Counted from the stretch's first letter, positions 45,588-54,936 are shown. The stretch: 64,000 nt of DNA from an uncultured Actinomycetes bacterium (GCA_903925745.1 CAIYGQ010000146.1:31076-95075); one strand, 5' to 3'. Numbers and translations: made by a program. Notes: generated from the letters alone by a model not told the origin.

Positions 45588-46234
45588 TCGACCCGACGCA
45601 GGACCCGCAGCGATCCCGTCGCCGACTCCTCACGGAACCGGCCGGAGTCGATCGCCGGCCGGTAGATCCGCTCGTACGGGGGGCGTCCGCCGTCGGCCGG
45701 ATCGGGGAACACGTCGTGGATGGCGAGCAGACCCCCGGGCGCCACGTGCGGCGTCCAGACGCGGTGGTCGGTCTCCGCCGGCTCCTCGCCGTGGCCGCCG
45801 TCGATGAACACGAGCGCGCACGGCGTCGTCCAGAACCTGGCCACGGTCGGGGAGTCGCCGACCAGCGCCACGACCGTGCCCTCCAGACCGGCGTCGTGGA
45901 TGGTGCGACGGAAGGTCGGCAGCGTGTCCATGCGCCCGACGAGCGGATCGACCAGGTCGGGCTCGTGCCACTCCCAGCCCGGCTGGTTCTCCTCGGACCC
46001 GCGGTGGTGGTCGACGGCCACCAGCACGGTGCCCCCGTCGCGGGCGGCGGCGCCCAGGTAGACCGACGACTTGCCGCAGTAGGAACCCACCTCGAGCAGC
46101 GGGGCACCGGGCACCGAGGCCGCTGCGTCACGCCCCGTCCGGTAGAGCGCCAGACCCTCGTCGGGCGGCATGAATCCACGGGCGGCGAGGGCGGCATCGA
46201 GCAGATCCGGCGCCATGTTGGTCCCGGACGGCAT
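45584..46234 (-). CDS. Methyltransf_24-type class I methyltransferase
   Basis: A 216-residue SAM-binding protein of the type found beside surface-glycan and antibiotic genes. Seen: LLEVGSYCGKSSVYLGAAA as motif I, VDHHRGSEENQP, ALVGDSPTVARFW and ALVFIDGGHGEEPAETDHRVW with an Asp-Gly-Gly-His metal or active-site segment. ATG 46234 is chosen because GAGGGA lies 4-9 nt upstream; GTG 46252 and ATG 46216 are alternatives. It follows GtrA by 24 nt on the same strand and converges on the deacetylase. Confidence 0.78.
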   Translation of the reverse strand: MPSGTNMAPDLLDAALAARGFMPPDEGLALYRTGRDAAASVPGAPLLEVGSYCGKSSVYLGAAARDGGTVLVAVDHHRGSEENQPGWEWHEPDLVDPLVGRMDTLPTFRRTIHDAGLEGTVVALVGDSPTVARFWTTPCALVFIDGGHGEEPAETDHRVWTPHVAPGGLLAIHDVFPDPADGGRPPYERIYRPAIDSGRFREESATGSLRVLRRVD

Positions 46235-46258
46235 GGTTCCCTCGGACGGCACGGTGGC

Positions 46259-46783
46259 TCAGACCGGCAGGTCGCCGTGCATCATCTCGAGGTCGTCGTC
46301 GTCGGGCTCCTCGCCGTGGTGGGTGACCTTGAACAGCCACCGGTCCAGGATCAGGTAGCGGCCGACCCAGACGATGCCGAAGCCCAGCAGCTGTGCGACG
46401 AAGACGCAGACGGCCTCGACCAGTCCCGAGACCCGTCCGTGGACCTGCTCCTCCACCAGGAACGTGAACAGGGTGGCCAGGGTCACACCCAGCATGGCGG
46501 CGACCCAGAAGACGAGCACCTGGGTGCGCAGCCGGTCCTTGGAGGTGACCTTCCAGACCAGGTACCGGTTGGCGAAGAAGTTCGGCAGGGTGAGGATCGC
46601 CGCAGAGGTGATCGACGCGTAGGTGAAGTTGTTGACGTCACCCTTGAAGACGGTGGCCGCCAGCACCTGGATGAGGATCTGGCCGACCGGCACGAACACC
46701 AGCGACACCGCCGCGTAGCGGATCTGCTTGCGGCCGTCATCGGAACGGGCGTGCTGGGCGAGCGCGCCGGGGGACACCTTCAC
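46259..46783 (-). CDS. GtrA-family membrane protein
   Basis: A 174-residue protein with four membrane segments: IRYAAVSLVFVPVGQILIQV, FTYASITSAAILTLPNFF, VLVFWVAAMLGVTLATLF and VCVFVAQLLGFGIVWVGRYL. The ANRYLVWK segment after the second helix and the final RYLILDRWLF are typical of GtrA/flippase-like proteins for polyprenyl-linked sugars. An acidic tail (DDDDLEMMHGD) follows. GTG 46783 lies 8 nt after TACGGT. It is probably part of surface polysaccharide assembly. Confidence 0.82.
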   Translation of the reverse strand: MKVSPGALAQHARSDDGRKQIRYAAVSLVFVPVGQILIQVLAATVFKGDVNNFTYASITSAAILTLPNFFANRYLVWKVTSKDRLRTQVLVFWVAAMLGVTLATLFTFLVEEQVHGRVSGLVEAVCVFVAQLLGFGIVWVGRYLILDRWLFKVTHHGEEPDDDDLEMMHGDLPV

Positions 46784-46791
46784 GGGGCTCC

Positions 46792-46846
46792 ACCGTATCG
46801 GAGCGCCGCCCCCTGCACCCACACCCGGCCCCGGACGGGCGAGACT
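46792..46846. promoter_or_regulatory. Divergent -10 boxes for gtrA-like and tesB genes
   Basis: The 69-bp gap holds TACGGT on the minus strand (46797-46792), 8 nt before GTG 46783, and GAGACT on the plus strand (46841-46846), 6 nt before GTG 46853. The spacing matches the other leaderless candidates in the window. Confidence 0.4.
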
Positions 46847-46852
46847 GGGCGG

Positions 46853-47755
46853 GTGGACCAGCCAGCCGTCGACGACCTGATCGCCCTGTTGGACCTGGAG
46901 CCGATCGAGGTGAACATCTTCCGGGGACTGAGCCCCGACGAGGACCGTCAGCGGGTCTTCGGGGGCCAGGTGGCCGGACAGGCGCTCGTGGCGGCCGCCC
47001 GGACCGTCGACGAGGCGGTCGGCGAGGGAACCGGCGGACCGGGCGGTGACGGACCGGGCCCACAGCGGTCGGTCCACTCGCTGCACGCCTACTTCCTCCG
47101 GCCCGGCGATCCGACCGTTCCGATCATCTACGAGGTGGACCGGGTACGTGACGGCCGCTCGTTCAGCACCCGTCGCGTCAAGGCGATCCAGCACGGCCGC
47201 TCCATCTTCACGCTGTCGGCCAGCTTCCAGGTCCACGAGGACGGACTCGAGCACCAGTTCGCCATGCCCGAGGGCATCCCCGACCCCGAGACCCTGCCCG
47301 ACTTCCTGGAGCGGATGGCCCCGCACCGCGACCTGGTGGGCGACCTCTCCGACCGTCCCCGACCGATCGACATCCGGTACTGCGGTGACGGTCCGTTCGA
47401 CCGACACGGCGACCTGCCCCCGTTCCAGAACGTGTGGATGAAGGCCAACGGCAAGCTCCCCGACGACCCGGTGCTGCAGGTGTGCGTGCTGACCTACGCG
47501 TCCGACCTCACGCTGCTCGACACGACGCTGCTCCCCAACGGCGAGAGCCTGGCGGACGGCAACGTGTTCATGGCCTCGCTCGACCACGCCATGTGGTTCC
47601 ACCGGCCCTTCCGGGCTGACGAGTGGATCCTGTACGCGCAGGACACCCCGACCGCCACCGGCGGTCGGGGTCTGGGACGCGGCCTGCTCTTCGACCGGTC
47701 GGGCGCACTGGTGGCCTCGGCGGTCCAGGAGGGTGTCGTGAGGAGGGCCCGGTGA
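46853..47755 (+). CDS. tesB: Acyl-CoA thioesterase II
   Basis: A 300-residue double hot-dog thioesterase hydrolysing medium- and long-chain acyl-CoA. Seen: DLEPIEVNIFRGLSPDEDRQRVFGGQVAGQAL near the N-terminus, SLHAYFLRPGD, DGRSFSTRRVKAIQHGRSIF, and in the second domain SLDHAMWFHRPFRADEWILY with the TesB active-site Asp. GTG 46853 has GAGACT 6 nt upstream. Its stop overlaps the start of the sugar dehydrogenase gene. Confidence 0.92.
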   Translation: MDQPAVDDLIALLDLEPIEVNIFRGLSPDEDRQRVFGGQVAGQALVAAARTVDEAVGEGTGGPGGDGPGPQRSVHSLHAYFLRPGDPTVPIIYEVDRVRDGRSFSTRRVKAIQHGRSIFTLSASFQVHEDGLEHQFAMPEGIPDPETLPDFLERMAPHRDLVGDLSDRPRPIDIRYCGDGPFDRHGDLPPFQNVWMKANGKLPDDPVLQVCVLTYASDLTLLDTTLLPNGESLADGNVFMASLDHAMWFHRPFRADEWILYAQDTPTATGGRGLGRGLLFDRSGALVASAVQEGVVRRAR

Positions 47756-49023
47756 CCGGGCGGCGCACATCCGGACGGGTCGTCGCGGCGGTGCTGGTTG
47801 CGGTCACGGTCGCAGCGCTCCTGGGCGCGTGCGGTTCCGACGGATCCACCGACGCCACCGGTGCCGACGACCGACCGGCGACCAGCACGACCTCGGCGCC
47901 GGCCCAGCCCGACCCGACGGCGGAACCGCCAGATGCCACCGGCGCAGTCCCGCCCGTCCAGCTCCAGGACCTCGGCCTCGACGTCGAGTCGCCGACCGAC
48001 GTGACCTTCCGACCGGACAGCACCTCGTTGCTCGTCGCCGCCCGTGACGGCCGGGTGTTCGAGGCGGTGGCCGACGGCGACGGGTACCGACTGGAGCCCA
48101 CCCCGGTGATCGACCTGCGCGAGCGGGTCGGCTCCACGGACGCCGAACGGGGCCTGCTGGGACTGGCGGTGAGCCCGGACGGCACGGAGTTGTACGCCAG
48201 CTACACCGAGGCGTCCGAGGGTGACTCACGGATCGACGCCTACCCGCTGGACGGGACCGACGGATCCCTGCGGGCCGACCCCGGCGGCCGCCGCGAGCTG
48301 GTGGCGATCGAGCAACCATTCCCCAACCACAACGGGGGGAGCCTCGCGATCGGGCCCGACGGGATGCTGTACGCAGGGTTCGGGGACGGTGGCGCGGCGA
48401 ACGATCCCGGCGGCCGGGCGCAGGATCCGTCGACCCAGTTGGGGAAGATCCTGCGGCTGGATCCCCAGGGTCGCGACGACGCCGACGGTGACGGCTTCCC
48501 GGACGACAACCCCGATGTCGGCGCTCCGGGCATCTGGGCCCTGGGGCTGCGCAACCCGTGGCGGATCAGCTTCGACTCCCGGACCGGTGACCTGTGGATC
48601 GGCGACGTCGGCCAGAACGCCGTCGAGGAGATCGACCTGCTCGAGGCCGACGCCGGCGGTGGCCGGGGCGCCAACCTGGGCTGGGACGTCTACGAGGGTG
48701 ACCGCCCCTTCGAGTTGGTCGGCGACCCGCCCGCGGACCTGGTCGAACCGGTCTTCACCTACACGCGGGACAACGGCGGATGCTCCGTGACGGGAGGAGT
48801 GGTCTACCGGGGATCAGCGATCCCCGGACTGGTCGGCACCTACCTGTTCGGCGACTTCTGCGATCCGCTCGTCCGGGGGCTGCGACCGGCCGGCGAGGGA
48901 TCGTTCGAGGCCGTCGACCTGGGCGTCGAGGTGTCCTCGCTCGTCTCGTTCGGCACGACGCCCGAGGGAGAGGTGCTGGTCCTCGGACTCGACGGGACGA
49001 TCGCCCGGATCGTGCCGGCCTGA
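47752..49023 (+). CDS. PQQ-type glucose/sorbosone dehydrogenase-like lipoprotein
   Basis: A 423-residue secreted beta-propeller. Lipobox ALLGAC near residue 24, a Thr/Pro-rich linker, then propeller motifs ERGLLGLAVSPD, NHNGGSLAIGPDGMLYAGFGDGG, LGKILRLDP, LGLRNPWRISFD, GDVGQNAVEEI and GGVVYRGSAIPGLVGTYLFGDFC. This is the GSDH (Hhip-like) family. Calcium and PQQ ligands are plausible, but the true substrate in actinobacteria is often unknown. GTG 47752 follows AGGAGG and overlaps the tesB stop. Confidence 0.87.
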   Translation: MTGRRTSGRVVAAVLVAVTVAALLGACGSDGSTDATGADDRPATSTTSAPAQPDPTAEPPDATGAVPPVQLQDLGLDVESPTDVTFRPDSTSLLVAARDGRVFEAVADGDGYRLEPTPVIDLRERVGSTDAERGLLGLAVSPDGTELYASYTEASEGDSRIDAYPLDGTDGSLRADPGGRRELVAIEQPFPNHNGGSLAIGPDGMLYAGFGDGGAANDPGGRAQDPSTQLGKILRLDPQGRDDADGDGFPDDNPDVGAPGIWALGLRNPWRISFDSRTGDLWIGDVGQNAVEEIDLLEADAGGGRGANLGWDVYEGDRPFELVGDPPADLVEPVFTYTRDNGGCSVTGGVVYRGSAIPGLVGTYLFGDFCDPLVRGLRPAGEGSFEAVDLGVEVSSLVSFGTTPEGEVLVLGLDGTIARIVPA

Positions 49024-49032
49024 AGGGTCCCG

Positions 49033-49887
49033 TCAGCGGGTCCTCATCGACTCGAGCTGGGCCGAGATGGAGGCCCGGACGCCGTCGCGCAGGTCGTCGA
49101 GGTCGTCGAGCGTGAGCCCCTCGGTGGGTACGGGCGCCATGACGTGCACCTCGGCGTCCGCACGGCCGAAACGCCAGTCGTGCTTGCGGAGCGCCTCCTT
49201 CGTGCCGGACACCGCCAACGGGAGGATGGGCGTGCCGGTCTCGATGGCCAGGCGGAAGGCACCGTCCTTGAAGCGTCCGAGCTCCCCGTCCGCGGCGCGC
49301 GTCCCCTCGGGGAAGATCATCACCGACACCCGCTCGCGCAGGTACTCGGCGCAGGTACCCATGGCCCGCTGGGCGCTCTCCCGGTCCCCCCGATCCAACT
49401 TGATGTCACCCGCCAGGTACATCAGCCAACCGGCGACCGGGATCCCGAACATCTCCTGCTTCGAGAGCCACTTCATCTCCCACGGCAGGTGCGAGATGAG
49501 GAGGATGTCGACGAACGACTCGTGGTTGGAGACCACCACGTAGGGGTGCCGCGGGTCGGCGGGCAGGTCGCCGGTGATCCGGAACCGCCACAGGGGGTTC
49601 AGCGCCTGGTGCACCACGGGCAACCTGCGGAACAGGTAGCCCGTCCAGTAGCGACCCCGGTCGAACGGGAGTGTCACGACGAACGTGATCAACATGAGTG
49701 GGACCCACACGATCACGCAGACGCCGAAGACGAACCAGGACCACACCGAGATGAGCGTCACGCCGAGGCCGGGACGGGATCGGCCCGACCGCTCGGCCGG
49801 TTCGGCACCCTGGCCGGTCCCGGCTGCGGGTTCGTCGCCGGCCACCCCGTGGTCGGGTTCGATGTGCTCAGGCTGCTGAGCTGCCAT
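49033..49887 (-). CDS. plsC: 1-acyl-sn-glycerol-3-phosphate acyltransferase
   Basis: A 284-residue membrane-associated acyltransferase making phosphatidic acid. Seen: an N-terminal Glu/Pro/Ala-rich tail, a hydrophobic hairpin (SWFVFGVCVIVWVPLMLITF), NHESFVD (HX4D), KLDRGDRESAQ and FPEGTRAADGELGRFKDGAFRLA. The start overlaps the stop of the FUSC-type gene as TGATG. The last residues ISAQLESMRTR have no further domain. Confidence 0.9.
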   Translation of the reverse strand: MAAQQPEHIEPDHGVAGDEPAAGTGQGAEPAERSGRSRPGLGVTLISVWSWFVFGVCVIVWVPLMLITFVVTLPFDRGRYWTGYLFRRLPVVHQALNPLWRFRITGDLPADPRHPYVVVSNHESFVDILLISHLPWEMKWLSKQEMFGIPVAGWLMYLAGDIKLDRGDRESAQRAMGTCAEYLRERVSVMIFPEGTRAADGELGRFKDGAFRLAIETGTPILPLAVSGTKEALRKHDWRFGRADAEVHVMAPVPTEGLTLDDLDDLRDGVRASISAQLESMRTR

Positions 49888-52058
49888 CAGGCCACCCTAG
49901 TGACCTCCCGGCCGTGGCGTACCCCTGATGTGACGCCCGACAGGTCGCAGATCCGGCGGAGGCCGGCCCCCAGTCGGACCAGGTCCACGGGCGGGGCGCC
50001 GCCACCGTGGTCCCCCACCCGCTGACGCGCCAGGTCCAGCAGGGCCGAGTCCCCCGCAGCCGTGGCCGACGACGGCCCGTGGTCGACGATCCGGTCCGCC
50101 AGCGACTCCAGCGCCCCGGCGGCCGCGGCCGCGTCGGCCCGCAGGGCGGCGCGGGCCTCGGGATCGTCCCAGCGTTCGACCGGCACCTCCAGGGGTGGCG
50201 CGCCCGCCTGCTCGGCCCGGCCGGAGAGCAGCAGGGAGGTGGACGCCCCGAGCTGGACGATCGCCGCGATGCGGAGGCGGACCGTCGGCGGGATGCTGCG
50301 CGGGGCCGACGTGGCGACCATGTCGACGATCCGGTCCAGGTCGGTGACGCACGTGATCGGCGAGGGGCCGTCGGGCCGTCCGGGTTCGTCGGCGCGTCGG
50401 CGGACACCGTCGGCCAGGCGGCCCAGCAGCTCGGCGATCGCACCCTCGGGGACCGTCCCCACCCGGGGCCAGAGCACGGCGGCGACGCCGAGCGCCACCA
50501 GCGCACCGATCGTGATGTTGACGAGCCGCAGCTGACCGACCGACTCGAGCTCCGGATTGGTGATCGCGACGGTGGTGACGACGAAGGTGGTGAACGCCGC
50601 CGTCCCGAGGACCGGGTGCACGCCGTTCTCCGCGGCTGTCAGGAACAACACGACCGGGAGCACGAGCCACAACAGCTGCTCGACGTCGCCGGCGACGGCC
50701 AGTACGACGGTGGACGCGGCGAAGCCGATGGCGGTGCCGAGCACGGCGGTCCCTGCGGTCCGCGAGACGGTCGCCAGGTCGGCACGCAGGACCGACAGCG
50801 TGCCGAGCGCGATCCAGAAGCCCCGGCCGGAACCGAGTCCGAGTTCCACCAGCGCGACCGCCGCGGTGCACGCGACGCTGGCCCGCAGGGAGTTGCGGAA
50901 CCACAGCGAGTCGGGCCGGGCGTGCCGCCGGACCGACTCGAGCGGTCCGCTCTCCACGTACGGTTCGACCAGGACGTCCGGGCCCGCCCGACGTCGGGAC
51001 CGCCAGGCCTCGGCCAGTTCGGCCAGGACGAGCGCGGCCAGGGCGACGGCGCGGTGCTCGGTCGACCGGGCGACGACGTCGACGTCGGCGGGTGTCGCGG
51101 CGTCCGGCGCCAGCCGCTGCTCCCCGGCGGCCACGTGCTGGTCGACGGCGAGGCGCAGCCGGTCGCAGGGGATGGGTGGATGGTCGAACACCGACTGCTG
51201 GGACCCGTCGATCGTGGCGGCCACGGCGTCCAGGACATCTGCGGTCTCGCTCGCCAGCACCCGATCCTCCGGTACCTCGGGGTGGCGGCCGTCGGCCAGC
51301 AGGACCAGGGTCGCGACGAGTCGTTCGGACTGGTGCACGCCCTCGGCGAGCAGTCGGTCCCCCAGCGCCACGGCCCCGGTGCGGAGCCGACGGGACACCG
51401 AGACCGACCGCAGCTCGTCCGCGACCTGGAGCAGGTGGCGGTAGTCCTCGCCCTCCACGTGACCGGAACGCAGCAGGACCGCGACCGTGCGCGACAGCTC
51501 CGCCAGGCGGGAGCGGATCGGGTAGCGACGGTGCGCCGGCCAGAACAGCACCGACGCGGCCGCCGCCGCGACCGTGCCGAGCATCCAGCCCACCAGGTCG
51601 GATGCCAGGGTCGCGCCGGGTGGCAGGGCGGTGGCTGCGTACAGGAACGCGATCATCACCGGGAACCGGGCGGCGAAGTAGGGTCCGCCCAGCACACCGA
51701 GGAAGTACACGAGGAAGGTGGTGACGGCGGTCGCCGCCAGCAACAGAGGCGGCGAGTCGCGGACCACCTCGACCAACGGGAACATGCACGCGCCGGCGAC
51801 TCCGGCCCCCAGGTAGCGACCGAAGCGCCGTCGTGGCGAGCCCCAGAAATCGGTGAAGCCGTCCAAGGAGATGATGGCGAACAGCGCTGCACCCGCCTCG
51901 GCCTCGAGGTGCAGGACCCGACCGAGGACGACGAACGCAGCCGTGCCCAGGACCGCGACACGGACCGCCCGTCGCAGGACCGTCCCGCCGGGGTCGACGA
52001 ACAGCGGGCGGACGACCCGGTCCCGAGCGGCCCGCTCGACCCGCTCGGCGTTCCTCAC
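49887..52058 (-). CDS. FUSC-family inner-membrane transporter (aromatic-acid exporter-like)
   Basis: A 723-residue protein with two blocks of about five or six hydrophobic helices separated and followed by cytoplasmic regions, the FUSC/YccS/AaeB layout. Blocks: RRAVRVAVLGTAAFVVLGRV onward and RASVACTAAVALVELGLGSG onward, with GRGFWIALGTLSVLRADLATV being the typical second-domain motif. GTG 52058 overlaps the upstream GNAT stop (GTGA). A longer start would run deep into that gene. The export substrate is unknown. Confidence 0.82.
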   Translation of the reverse strand: MRNAERVERAARDRVVRPLFVDPGGTVLRRAVRVAVLGTAAFVVLGRVLHLEAEAGAALFAIISLDGFTDFWGSPRRRFGRYLGAGVAGACMFPLVEVVRDSPPLLLAATAVTTFLVYFLGVLGGPYFAARFPVMIAFLYAATALPPGATLASDLVGWMLGTVAAAAASVLFWPAHRRYPIRSRLAELSRTVAVLLRSGHVEGEDYRHLLQVADELRSVSVSRRLRTGAVALGDRLLAEGVHQSERLVATLVLLADGRHPEVPEDRVLASETADVLDAVAATIDGSQQSVFDHPPIPCDRLRLAVDQHVAAGEQRLAPDAATPADVDVVARSTEHRAVALAALVLAELAEAWRSRRRAGPDVLVEPYVESGPLESVRRHARPDSLWFRNSLRASVACTAAVALVELGLGSGRGFWIALGTLSVLRADLATVSRTAGTAVLGTAIGFAASTVVLAVAGDVEQLLWLVLPVVLFLTAAENGVHPVLGTAAFTTFVVTTVAITNPELESVGQLRLVNITIGALVALGVAAVLWPRVGTVPEGAIAELLGRLADGVRRRADEPGRPDGPSPITCVTDLDRIVDMVATSAPRSIPPTVRLRIAAIVQLGASTSLLLSGRAEQAGAPPLEVPVERWDDPEARAALRADAAAAAGALESLADRIVDHGPSSATAAGDSALLDLARQRVGDHGGGAPPVDLVRLGAGLRRICDLSGVTSGVRHGREVTRVA

Positions 52059-52684
52059 GGGCGCAGTCGGGCGTGGATCGCCACGTCGCGGCGCTCCCCG
52101 TGTCGTTCGGTGCGCGACCGGAGCACTCCCTCGAGGACGAATCCGCACCTGGCGGCGACGGCGGCCGACGCCGCGTTCCGGGGATCCACGTGCAGTTCCA
52201 CGCGGACCACGCCGGTCCGGGTGAAGGTCCACTCGACGAGCAGGTCCAGCGCCGCGGCGGCGACCCCCCGGCGGCGGCGGTGGGCGGCGGTGTAGTAGCC
52301 GGCCTCGGCCACGGTCGGCTCCCCGGCGAGGAGCACCAGGCCGACCGCGCCCAGGCCGTCGCCGGTCGACTCGTCGGTCACGGCGGCGTGCAGCGCCTCA
52401 CCCCGGTCCCAGGCCCGTGGGGCGACCTCACCGACGAAGTGTTCGGCGTCGGCCCGGGTGTAGGGAGTGGGCAGCCGGGTCCAGCGTTGGACGTCCGGGT
52501 CCTGGCCGGCTGTGGTCAACCAGTCGACGTCCTCGATCCGCCACGGACGGACCCGGATCCGGCCGTCGGTCAGCTCGGGGGGCGTCGTCGGCAGCGTCGT
52601 GTCCGAGACCGGGCCCGGGGCGGGAAACGGAGGCGTCGCCGTCGAGTGGTCCGACGGATCGGTGCCGGGATCGTCTGCTTCCAC
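52055..52684 (-). CDS. GNAT-family N-acetyltransferase (RimJ/RimL-like)
   Basis: A roughly 209-residue acetyltransferase. ELTDGRIRVRPWRIEDVDWL is the RimJ/L-type beginning, and AGYYTAAHRRRRGVAAAALDLLVEWTF carries the acetyl-CoA pyrophosphate loop. RVELHVDPRNAASAAVAARCGFVLEG and GERRDVAIHARL end the fold. The start is uncertain: GTG 52684 has TTGCAT 6 nt upstream, while GTG 52729 adds 15 residues. It leads the GNAT-FUSC-plsC operon. Confidence 0.82.
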   Translation of the reverse strand: MEADDPGTDPSDHSTATPPFPAPGPVSDTTLPTTPPELTDGRIRVRPWRIEDVDWLTTAGQDPDVQRWTRLPTPYTRADAEHFVGEVAPRAWDRGEALHAAVTDESTGDGLGAVGLVLLAGEPTVAEAGYYTAAHRRRRGVAAAALDLLVEWTFTRTGVVRVELHVDPRNAASAAVAARCGFVLEGVLRSRTERHGERRDVAIHARLRP

Positions 52685-52834
52685 CCCACCATGCAAGCGC
52701 GGCCCGGCGACCGGCGCACCTCCGTTCACGCGGGATCCGGCCCGCCCGGGCCTTCATCCTCCGGCCCCCCGCACGACGTCGGGGGTGCAGCCCGCGCGGA
52801 GCAACCGTGTGGCAACGAGTGGAGGAGTCCCGCC

Positions 52835-53320
52835 ATGAGCCAACAGACCCTCGAGACCAGGACCGGAACGTCCACCGCGACGACCGATGGGAGCGCCGCC
52901 GATCCCCCGGCCGTTGCAGCCGGACCGCGGACGGGGACCCCAGCCGCCGAGTCCGGGTGGCTGATGTTCGCCTCGGTCGTCCTCGTCCTGGGCGGGATCA
53001 TCAACGCGGCCTACGGGGCCGTCGCGATCCTGAACGACCAGTGGATCGTCTGGTCCAACCGGGGCGCGGTGTTCTTCGACCTGACCACCTGGGGCTGGAT
53101 CCTGTTCGCGGCCGGCGCGCTCGCCTTCATCGCCGGCCTCGGTCTGATGGTCGGGAGCCCCGGCGCCCGGGCGCTCGGGGTGTTCATGGCGTCGCTCAGC
53201 CTGGTGGCGAACTTCTTCTTCATCCCTGCCTTCCCGCTGTGGGCGATCAGCGTGATGGCACTCGACGTCATCGTGATCTGGGCCATCACCGCGCATGGCG
53301 ACGACGTGGGCCGAGCCTGA
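52835..53320 (+). CDS. DUF7144-like four-helix membrane protein
   Basis: A 161-residue protein with a Thr/Ala-rich N-terminal tail and four membrane segments: GWLMFASVVLVLGGIINAAY, TTWGWILFAAGALAFIAGLG, GVFMASLSLVANFFFIPAF and ISVMALDVIVIWAIT. WLMFASVVLVLGGIINA matches a family common in actinobacteria, function unknown. ATG 52835 follows GGAGGAG at 52821-52827. The region upstream, 52685-52834, carries no other gene. Confidence 0.75.
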   Translation: MSQQTLETRTGTSTATTDGSAADPPAVAAGPRTGTPAAESGWLMFASVVLVLGGIINAAYGAVAILNDQWIVWSNRGAVFFDLTTWGWILFAAGALAFIAGLGLMVGSPGARALGVFMASLSLVANFFFIPAFPLWAISVMALDVIVIWAITAHGDDVGRA

Positions 53321-53389
53321 GCCCTGTGCCCACCCGGTCCGCGGCCCGCTCCACCGGGGGCCGCGACGGGGTGGGTACGCTCCGGCGGC

Positions 53390-54094
53390 GTGGATGAGGC
53401 CGGAGACCAGGACGAGCACCGGGACGAGCACCGGGACGAGGAGGCGACCGGCGAGGAGCAGGTGGCGAACTCGCCACGTGAGCGGGCGCTCGAGCTGGTC
53501 ATCACGGTCCTGTTGTCGCTGAGTGCGCTGTTGTCGGCGTGGTGTGCCTACCAGTCGACCCAGCTGAGCGGCGAGCAGACACAACTCGACAGCCGGGCCT
53601 CGGTGCTGCAGCTCCAGGCGTTCCGGGCGGAGCAACGGGCCACCCAGCAGGCGCAGGCCGACCTGGGGGCCTTCGACCGGTGGCTCGAGGCCACCTCGGA
53701 CGGGAACACGGTCCGGGCGAGCTTCGCCGAGCAGCGGTTCTCGGCCGAGCTCGACACCGCGTTCCGGGCGTGGCTCGCCCTGGACCCCCTGACCGACCCG
53801 GACGCTCCCGGTTCACCGTTGGAGATGACCGAGTACGTGACCCCGGACGAGACCGCGTCGACCCGGCTGGAGGACGAGGCCCAGCGCTACGAGGCGGCGG
53901 CCGAGGTCGCCGACGGTGGTGCCGGCGACTTCGTGCTCGCGGTCGTCCTGCTCGCCGCGGCCCTGTTCCTGCTGGGGATCCAGTCCCGGATCGGGGTCTT
54001 CGAGCTGCGGGCGATCATGGTGGGGATCGCCGGGGTGATCGTCGTCGGGACCGGGATCTGGGCGCTCGGCCTGCCGACGACCGTCGGGGTCTGA
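53390..54094 (+). CDS. Hypothetical membrane protein with central coiled coil (DUF4337-like)
   Basis: A 234-residue protein: acidic N-terminal tail, a helix around LELVITVLLSLSALLSAWCAY, a long amphipathic or coiled-coil region (QLQAFRAEQRATQQAQADLG), then two C-terminal helices (AVVLLAAALFLLGIQ, ELRAIMVGIAGVIVVGTGI). Architecture fits DUF4337, but the assignment is tentative. GTG 53390 has TACGCT 8 nt upstream. A degraded partial copy lies at 57275-57610. Confidence 0.7.
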   Translation: MDEAGDQDEHRDEHRDEEATGEEQVANSPRERALELVITVLLSLSALLSAWCAYQSTQLSGEQTQLDSRASVLQLQAFRAEQRATQQAQADLGAFDRWLEATSDGNTVRASFAEQRFSAELDTAFRAWLALDPLTDPDAPGSPLEMTEYVTPDETASTRLEDEAQRYEAAAEVADGGAGDFVLAVVLLAAALFLLGIQSRIGVFELRAIMVGIAGVIVVGTGIWALGLPTTVGV

Positions 54095-54099
54095 TTCCC

Positions 54100-54336
54100 T
54101 CAGGGACAGGCGTGCGAGGCCGGGGCCCGTTCGCTCGATGCCGGGAACGACTCGAGCAGCCCGGGGTCGCGCGCCGGGCGTTGCACGAGTCCGCCGCCGC
54201 AGTTCGGACACGCACCACCGAGATGGCCGGCGCACTCGGCGCACCACGTGCACTCGAACGAGCAGATGCGGACATCCGACCCCGAGGGGTCCAGGTCGCG
54301 GTCGCAGCACTCGCAGTTGGGCTTCATGGTCAACAT
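54100..54336 (-). CDS. DUF1272 cysteine-rich zinc-binding protein
   Basis: A 78-residue protein. MLTMKPNCECCDRDLDPSG, CSFECTWCAECAG and CPNCGGGLVQRP carry four Cys pairs spaced as in DUF1272, a small treble-clef-like zinc protein of unknown role. It is the last gene of the RidA-CGNR-DUF1272 operon, with 13 nt between it and the CGNR gene. Confidence 0.85.
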   Translation of the reverse strand: MLTMKPNCECCDRDLDPSGSDVRICSFECTWCAECAGHLGGACPNCGGGLVQRPARDPGLLESFPASSERAPASHACP

Positions 54337-54349
54337 GGGTCCTCCGGTG

Positions 54350-54934
54350 TCAGGTGGTCGGATCGATTCGTGGCCCTGCGGCCCGATCGGCGGCTCGGCG
54401 GCGGTGGGCGGCCAGGTTCACCCGGTTGCCGCAACGCTCGGTGGAGCACCAACGACGACGGCCCGGTCGGGATCCGTCGTGGAACAACAACGAGCACGCC
54501 GGGCCCTCGCACACCCGGAGCCGACCGTCCTCGGCCGCCAGCAACCCGATGGCGTCGACCGCGACGGCTGCGAGTGCGCTCTCGACCGGCGAGTCCGCCC
54601 GCAGTCGGACAGTGGCGCTCCCGTTCCGGTCGAGCTGCACGTAGGGCGTCGGCGCCGATGCCCTGTCGTTGATCACGGACCGGGCCCCACTGGTGACCGG
54701 ACGCCCGTCGATCGTGGCGCGGGCCGCAGCGTGGATCGCCTCACGGAGTTCGATGGCGTCCGCCAGGTGGCCGTCGTCGACCGGGCCGCGCAGCGTCGTG
54801 ATGGCCGTCGAGATCCAGCGGCGCAGGTCGGACGGTGCGACCAGCAGCTCGGTCGGAGCCACGGCCCGGTAGCGGAGGGTCCAGGTGAGGTCGAGCGACA
54901 GTCGGCCACCGAACTGGAATCCGTCCCCGGCCAC
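54350..54934 (-). CDS. CGNR zinc-finger (ABATE-domain) transcription factor-like protein
   Basis: A 194-residue protein of the ABATE plus CGNR family. The N-terminal FGGRLSLDLTWTLRYR and ELREAIHAAARATIDG make up the predicted ligand-binding region. The C-terminal zinc finger reads CEGPACSLLFHDGSR and RRWCSTERCGNRVN with four Cys. The family is assumed to bind DNA. It lies 2 nt after RidA, so it may regulate this operon through the palindrome upstream (inference). Confidence 0.85.
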   Translation of the reverse strand: MAGDGFQFGGRLSLDLTWTLRYRAVAPTELLVAPSDLRRWISTAITTLRGPVDDGHLADAIELREAIHAAARATIDGRPVTSGARSVINDRASAPTPYVQLDRNGSATVRLRADSPVESALAAVAVDAIGLLAAEDGRLRVCEGPACSLLFHDGSRPGRRRWCSTERCGNRVNLAAHRRRAADRAAGPRIDPTT

Positions 54935-54936
54935 GA

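Noticed and set aside
52073..52834. Long plus-strand coding extension upstream of the DUF7144-like gene
   Set aside because: The open frame runs antisense to the GNAT gene. The real start is ATG 52835 behind GGAGGAG.
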